A stretch of DNA of 64,000 nt from Linyphia triangularis (lineage: Eukaryota > Arthropoda > Arachnida > Araneae > Linyphiidae): NCBI GenBank assembly GCA_963978545.1, contig OZ021730.1, positions 6,331,796 to 6,395,795 of the forward strand, in the 5' to 3' direction. The position numbers and the translations under genes were made by a program. Of the stretch, positions 57,773-64,000 are shown piece by piece (position 1 is the stretch's first letter; each line of letters begins with the position of its first letter). The notes below the pieces were generated by a model that saw only the letters and a list, made by a program, of their open reading frames with translations, searched no databases and was not told the origin of the DNA.

Positions 57773-59478
57773 TGTCTCAAGTTATTCATAAGAGTCAAAT
57801 AAGTAAACAATTCAGTTTTGAATAATTTTCTATGGCAGAAAGTGATTGTCATTCCTGCTACAATTCAATGATACATAATTTTAAGAACAAAAAGTGAAAA
57901 AAAAATATATATAACTAAATACAAAAGTATAAATATCGACTAATTAAATATCATTTTTGAAACTGTATAAGATATTGATAAAATCACAAAGCCCTAATTT
58001 GCAAATTCAAATATATGACTTGAATAATAGGCAGTCTCCAATGTTAAAGACTTCATCTAAATAAAGCTCTAAATATTTAAACCAGATATAACAAAAGATA
58101 ATTTCAAATTTTTTAAACAAAACTAAATAGTGGGAGTTTTTGGTAAATAGTTTTTTTTTTTTTTTAAGTTTTCATAAGCTAGCAAATAAAAACTTTTCAA
58201 AGTAAAAACAGAAAGAAAAAAAAAACCACTAATTTCCGTTAAAATTTTATTAATGATTTTTTACCACTGCTATTATATGTGGTTTAAAATACATTTTAAA
58301 ACAATATTTCGGCAGATATTGTAACTTAAAAAAAATGAAATGAAGAGAAAATGAATAAATGGCTATACAGCAAAGGCAAGCTGATGACCTTTAAAGACAA
58401 AAATACTACGTTTTCAAGTTTATACAAATCAATTTAGTTTTACACAAAGATATTTATTATTTAAAACAAATTAGATATTTGAATTCAAAGTCTTTAATTT
58501 TAGGTAACTAAACTTAAATCAGTGTTCTCTGTATTTAATAATTTGATTCATAGACTAAAAAATTAAAAACAAGAATACTTTTATATTTTCTTTATTTCCA
58601 ATAAATTAGTATATCTTAAGAGAAGCATTATAATGTTTTAATTAAATAGAAATGTGTAAACATTAATGTGAGAAATCTGAAACATGAGAATTAAAAAGAA
58701 AATTCATTGAGTAAGGAGGAGTTAGTGCTGTGAGAACATCTGTAATACGGTAAACTGGAAGTCTATCAATATTAGATAAGACACGAATGTTTAGTTAATT
58801 AAGATTAAAAACAGTAAAATCAATTTTAACCAAATCCACTATTATCGAACAATGCAAATTAAAGCAGTTTTAATTATTAGATAAAAGTAAATATTGCTTT
58901 TATTTTTATTAAGGTAAATCTAAAAGAAATTAAACTAATGAACATGTTTCAACACAAAAATATTACAGAAGCAAATAATATGTAATATTTTAGCAGGAAT
59001 GACAAAGTCTCCTGACAAATTTATCAAGTCCTCCCCTCTGAAATTGTATGGAATCCAAACAAACTACAAATTTAAACTCTAGATTATTTTTGTTTTCAAA
59101 GCACATTCAAATGAATACTCTTATGAATATTTAAGGTTTACAGCACATTTTTTTATGCAGAGCGTGGAATTAGCTTCAAAAGGATAAAAGAGAAGTTTTG
59201 CCAAATGGGCTTTTTTTATACATGACAACAGTCAAACAAATTTGGACTTAGAAAGCCACGAGTTTATAACGTACCATAAAAATTTACAAAATCACTTTAA
59301 GGAAAAAGTTACAATAAAAATATCACACAGAAATGTTAGCAAAATACATTTCCATAACCTAAAAATCCAATTTGATCCTCAAAAAATATTACAAATGGTG
59401 TCATTTGAATTTAAGCACCTTCAATGATTTATCTTTTAACTTTACAGCATCTATCTAGTAAAACAAAAGCACATTATA
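57773..59478. other. AT-rich stretch, nothing recognised
   Basis: No coding or repeat signature seen. Confidence 0.5.
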
Positions 59479-59903
59479 CAGGGTTCCCACTCAAATCACA
59501 GAATGAAAATCAATTACTTTTCAATGACTTTTAAGGACCTAATTAATGTTTTTAAGGACCTTTGAAAATTTGTTTTCAGGCATCATGTCTATATTTAAAT
59601 TTTTAATAAAGTATATTCTACCAAAAAAGTTACAAGTTGGTGGATGCGTAATACAAATATGTCAGAAAATTCTGATATGGTGCAGATAAGTGGCGGTCAC
59701 GCAGGGATAGCAAGTCCGAGTTGTATTTTTATATATTTTGCAGTTGGACAACATTTGTAAAAATTGAGGACTTTTAAGGACCTCTAAGCATTTTCAAGGA
59801 CTTTTAAGCACCTCTAAGCATTTTCAAGCACTTTCAAGGCCTTGAAAATAAGTTCAAAAATATTAAGCACTTTTAATGACTTTCAATGACCGTGGGAACC
59901 CTG
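59479..59903. mobile_element. CAGGGTTCCCAC MITE, copy B
   Basis: Same family as 55498-55906, with the same interior order (AAGGACCT, GTGGATGCGTAATACAAATATGTC-type, GTGGCGGTCACGC). ATTATA lies on each side as a partial duplication. It is followed after only 7 bp by copy C. Confidence 0.8.
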
Positions 59904-59910
59904 ATTATAC

Positions 59911-60914
59911 CAGGGTTCCCACTGAAAGCACAGAATGAAAATCAATGACTTTTCAAGGACCATTAAGGACCTGAATAATATTTTTAAGAATCTTCCAATA
60001 TTTGTTTTCATTCATCATGATCTTAATGTGTGACTTTACAGCTACTTTGCCCAGAGCATTGATATTGAAATCTTTCATGCACAATGGACGATTCCCGTAT
60101 TTTTTAAAAACGAACGAAATCAGTACATATTTATGAAAAATTTCTTTCCGATTCCAAATATTTAAACAAAAGTTCTTTAAAAAAATTAGTTATTTAGATA
60201 TTAAAAAAAGAAAATGCCCCAAAACCAAGCCAAAACCAGTCCGATCAAAACATTTAACAAAATCTGTGACGTCAAGAGATCCTATTGTTTCTATGGTTAT
60301 CGTGGGCCAAATAGTTGGCGTTGGTAGACCATTGCCATATCCCTTACAGGTTGGCACAATTTGCGAGAAACTTGCAAAACTGGTTTCAGCTGCCGCATTT
60401 CAAGCCAAGATGTTTGGGGAGCATTGACATCACATTCAATTTGAACCGAGTGAATCATTTTCTCGCGAACGTTTAACAACGGAGCTTTGATTGGAAGTTT
60501 AAAAAAAAAAAAAAAAAAACGCATTGAGCAGAAATTTTTGTGTTTACGACCTTATCGAAACATTTAGAATTTAATAAAAATGTGGAAATTGTCCATTTAC
60601 AATTTGCCCTACAAACAGACTTCGGTGATAGTCTTTGATTTTTTGGCTTGCAAAATGTAAACACTAATCTCACGTGTTTGTCTTGCAGAGTACAGTGTGT
60701 AACTAAAACCATTTGATTTCTACTACACCAATCAACAAATATGAACCAAACAATGTATAAGTTGATATATGCTTAATACAAATATATCAGAAAATTTTGG
60801 TGCAGCGCTGATAAGTGACAAAAATTAAGAACTTTAAAAGACCTCTAAGCATTTTTAAGGCCTTGAAAACAAGTTAAAAAATATTAAGCACTTTTAATGA
60901 CTGTGGGAACCCTG
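59911..60914. mobile_element. CAGGGTTCCCAC element, longer copy C with coding remnants
   Basis: Starts CAGGGTTCCCACTGAAAGCA and ends GACTGTGGGAACCCTG. It shares about 90 bp at the left and 150 bp at the right with copies A and B but has an unrelated 750-bp interior. That interior holds minus-strand remnants, including NRPLCMKDFNINALGKVAVK, suggestive of the BED-like N-terminal finger of a hAT transposase. This may be a partly deleted parent of the MITEs. Confidence 0.65.
60060..60530 (-). pseudogene. transposase-like or captured coding fragment in copy C
   Basis: Two open minus-strand stretches. Near 60000-60100 the peptide CMKDFNINALGKVAVKSHIK fits the second half of a BED/hAT-type zinc finger (Cys...Gly-Lys-x-Ala-Val-x-Ser-His). 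At 60297-60490 a clean frame reads APLLNVREKMIHSVQIECDV and WLEMRQLKPVLQVSRKLCQP without a family I can name. It ends at a TGA-free border into the repeat. It is either a decayed transposase or host sequence captured by the element. Confidence 0.4.
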
Positions 60915-62346
60915 TTTTAACTTTACAGCATCTGCATTTGTCTTGTAAGATAAGAGCATATTCTAAAAATATTATTTCATTAGTTTGAAAAGCAAAAATA
61001 ACTTAGATAACAACATTTATTTACGTAATTTACTAAACACACTCTCAAATTTTCTTGTCTCTTTTTACAATTAAAACCTTTGTTAAAAAACACATACCGT
61101 TGAAAAAATGCACATTAAATAGCAGTTTATATAACATTTAAGATCATGTATGAAGAAATTAATATTTATCAATTAATAAATCTCCTAATTAATCACTAAA
61201 AATATTGCTGATAGATAACCAGTCACTTCATTTTAAAAACAATTAAGTAAAATAAATGTTTAGAGTAACAAAGCAGTAGAAAACTTTAAAATCAATACAC
61301 ACTGCATAATAATTTTAGAAAATGAAATTACAATGTAAAAATATAAAAAGCAAAATTTTATCTCTTTGTAAGAATTCTTGGTAAACATAATCAAGAATCG
61401 TAGCAACAAATGCAATAAAAGCATTGTCATGACAAAACTAACGTACACCCCTATTTTAGATTTTCCGCACACCAATATACAAACTATTTTAATGCATAAA
61501 AGATGATAAATGATCTTGATAAAAAAAAAATTTCAACTTGAATGATATTATAAAATTTTGAGTTTTCTAAAAAAATTAGGTAGGGATTTTAGGGATAATT
61601 TTAAAAAATTTATGAATATTTTAGGGATAGTTCTTAAAAATTTTAGGGGTAATTCTAAAACTTTTAGGGATGATTCCAAAAATTTTAGGGCTATTTATCA
61701 AATTATAGGGATAGTTTAAAAAAATTAGAGATATTTCTTTTAAAGCTGACATAGGCTCCTAACACAGACAAACTTTTTAAAACATGTTTCAATATCGTCA
61801 AAAAACTACCAATTTAAAAAAAATTTAATAATTAAAATCTCAGAAAAGATTTCCTCCTCTGGAGTAATATCTGAGTGTGTTTTTTTTTTTTTTTTTTTGC
61901 TGGTTTTGAAGGAAAATTGTGGAATTTTCGAAGTTTGCAATTTTTTTTAGGAATGAGGAACTTTTACATTTTTTGGTTTTATTTTTAAATAAAAGTAGAG
62001 AAAAAATCATGAAAAACAATACCATTCTTTCAAAAATTTGAGCTCGGATATAGTTAAAAAAATATTTAGTTTTTCACTTTGCGATTTGGTGTGAAAAAGC
62101 CACTTTTGCGTCAAACGTCAACGCGCAGATAATGAACCAGTCTAAAACCTATTTTAGACGAAGAATGACTACGGTTTCTCCTTTTTGCGACTTTATCTCT
62201 GCGTAACCACGTCACGGGGTTTTTATGCGTTTTTGGTCACGTGACTTTTGCTTTGATTTCGGCTAATTTCAAACTCAATTTTTGATTAATTGAAAGCATA
62301 AAGATAAAAAATAATTGCACTGCTCAAATATATTCGTTGGATAACA
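60915..62346. other. AT-rich stretch with a short-period repeat
   Basis: Between 61570 and 61740 a motif ATTTTAGGGATAATT recurs six or seven times with 25-35 bp spacing. 62040-62270 is a little richer in GC, with no family recognised. Confidence 0.45.
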
Positions 62347-64000
62347 CTAGAAAATACAAAAAATAATCATTTTCCTCACTTGTGCAAGTTCCTCATTATC
62401 CAAAAATTCAAGTACAATTTTAGGAATTTTAGAGAAGCAAAAATTTAAGGAATATTTTGAATTTTTGACTGAATGTGACCCTTGGATTTCATAGAAAGGA
62501 TATGGAAGTTGACTGAGTGAATTATGCTTTGTTAAAAAAGTATCTATGAACTGTTCTAGAGTAATGTGACAAGCATAGCTCAAACAAAAGAAAAATCATA
62601 TCCAACAGACATTTGTTTAGGTAACATATGGCGAGCACAAAACCAGTGAACATTTCACTCAAAAAGTGGTTTCAACAACTTCTAACACTTTTTACATTTC
62701 CATCTAAGTACAACATATTTTGTTACAGGCTTATTCAATAAAAGAAAGAAATAATTTAACAGTGAACTAGTTTTAAAGAACTTAAACAATGTTAGAGATG
62801 AATACATAAAAATAGGTGTTGTCATCTATCATGACCTGTTCTATATAACTCTGCCCATTTTAATTCAATACATGATTATGTTGATGAACAGATTTGTACA
62901 TTTATCTTGATGATTTTAACTGCTAGTTCACAAAGAAAGTCACAACCATTTTTAAACTTTGGTTGAATTATAGGTTTTACCCATACTCCAAATCAGTAGT
63001 TCTCAATGGTTCAAGTTGACTAGCGACTTAAGAAACCATTTTATTCTAATAAGTGCATTTTGAAATGGATATTCAAAATCTTATTTTGAGAGATAATATA
63101 ATAAAATAAAAATATTTTGATACATTTTCCTTTTTATTACCCAGAAGACAGGTATAATTAAGTATCCATAAATTCTAATAAATAATAGACAATAAAAAAA
63201 CTTATAATTCCATCATTTAACGGTAATGTCATGATTTTTTAAAGCCGAAATTGAACAGCAGCATTCTTCTTTCATTTAGTACAACTTTTAGTTGTTTTTT
63301 TTAATTATTTGCATAGTAAAATATTATTTGAAAATTAAAGCTGCTTAAAATTTAAAAGACTCAAAATTGTTTAGTGCATAAAGTACAGGTCACGTGCCAC
63401 TCAAATCCAACCAACCAACAAAACAACAAATCAATTACGTGCTAATGGTCCGATTGCATTTTTATTGATATAAAAGCCGACACACAAACCCTACTGTTTT
63501 AGAACATAGTTAGAAGTTGATTTTTAATTTCCTAGAAAATGTTTTTTATTGCAAACTGATAAGAGAGAATTTCAATCTGCGACTAACCCCATAGACCAAT
63601 GGCTTTACAGCATATTAAATTTTATGACAGGAATAAAATCAGTAATAAAAGTTTTTATTAAAATACATTGAAAGCAAAATAATTAGGGTTTTTTTAGTAT
63701 CAATTTTTTTTAATAAATAAGCTTGCTTAGGCCAAAAAAAAAAGAGAGGTTTGTTTCCTTTAATATGGGCAAAAATATCAGGGTAGGCAGGCAAAAGGTT
63801 TTTTTTTTTGCTAAATATTTTTAGCAAATACATAGAAATAAATACTATTGGAAGACTAATGTGCAAGATTTAATCAGTGATGCAAAATACTAGGGTATTT
63901 TTATTTTTGTGGGTCAATATTTTATTATGAGTATTTTAGTGGGTATTTATAATTTTTCTTCAGGTTAACTGTTTTAATTGATTTAAGAGGGGGTTGGAAG
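62347..64000. other. AT-rich stretch to the window end
   Basis: CAGTAGTTCTCAATGG at 62993 looks like a lone hAT terminus without a partner. The sequence GATATAAAAGCCGAC at 63468 resembles a TATA box but has no supported gene after it. Nothing else is recognised. Confidence 0.4.

Noticed and set aside
63460..63500. Promoter with TATAAAA box
   Set aside because: No open frame or transcript support after it; AT-rich DNA yields such motifs by chance.

Overview
This is a eukaryotic, AT-rich window. I read it as arthropod DNA, possibly from an arachnid, but no sequence fixes the species. The evidence is the mixture of repeats: Jockey-type LINEs with PRE_C2HC/zinc-knuckle ORF1s, a Ty1/copia element whose primer-binding site matches the tRNA-iMet type used by insect copia, hAT and P-like DNA transposons with THAP domains, tRNA-derived SINEs, and two protein families that I know only as repeated, unnamed ORFs in arthropod genomes. 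There are no operons, no CRISPR array and no complete host gene. Most of the window is transposons, their nested fragments and intron-like or intergenic AT-rich sequence.

Layout. 1-1030: a decayed hAT/DUF4371-type transposase on the minus strand, hit by two tRNA-derived SINEs. 2.4-3.2 kb: a 53-bp truncated SINE tail and a 500-bp snap-back hairpin. 4.8-6.2 kb: a P-superfamily-like element with a broken THAP start and an internal 145-bp tandem array. 7-8 kb: a candidate solo LTR and a LINE RNase H remnant. 8.6-9.7 kb: a 148-bp tandem array that may lie inside a Helitron-like element. 10.5-14 kb: ends of a TAGAGGTCGG hAT family and a GGGCAATT MITE. 14.26-19.90 kb: a nearly complete Jockey-type LINE (A, plus strand) with a 12-bp target duplication and a frame-broken ORF1/ORF2. 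19.9-28.2 kb: tail-to-tail with a truncated sibling, a second LINE (B, minus strand) that has been split by a full-length Ty1/copia element (21937-26615) and by a 1.29-kb DNA transposon (26715-28000).

30.7-33.3 kb: an element with about 400-bp terminal inverted repeats, seated inside a (TA)n microsatellite and carrying a degenerate ORF of an unnamed arthropod family. 34.8-38.6 kb: a 3.8-kb foldback element with arms above 1 kb, carrying a degenerate ORF with a cysteine-rich C-terminus and interrupted by a SINE. 38.9-41.3 kb: pogo/Tigger-like MITE debris, a frameshifted THAP gene and a tandem array. 42.4-45.2 kb: hAT MITEs, one with a perfect 8-bp target duplication, and a second SINE head. 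From 45.4 kb onward the sequence looks like intron or intergenic DNA around a minus-strand host gene. Two short candidate terminal exons (45454-45587 and 57182-57231) have good splice acceptors in the same phase. The rest holds many small inverted-repeat elements (TTAA, CAGGGTTCCCAC, GGGTGGCCAC and other hAT-like families).

The genes do not form a pathway. The relations between them are those of transposons inserting into each other. Insertion order can be read directly for LINE B (older) < copia and the 1.29-kb DNA element (younger), foldback element < SINE, hAT transposase < SINE, and GGGCAATT MITE < CAGGGATG MITE. Nearly every element ORF is broken, often at homopolymers, so either decay or assembly indels are common here.
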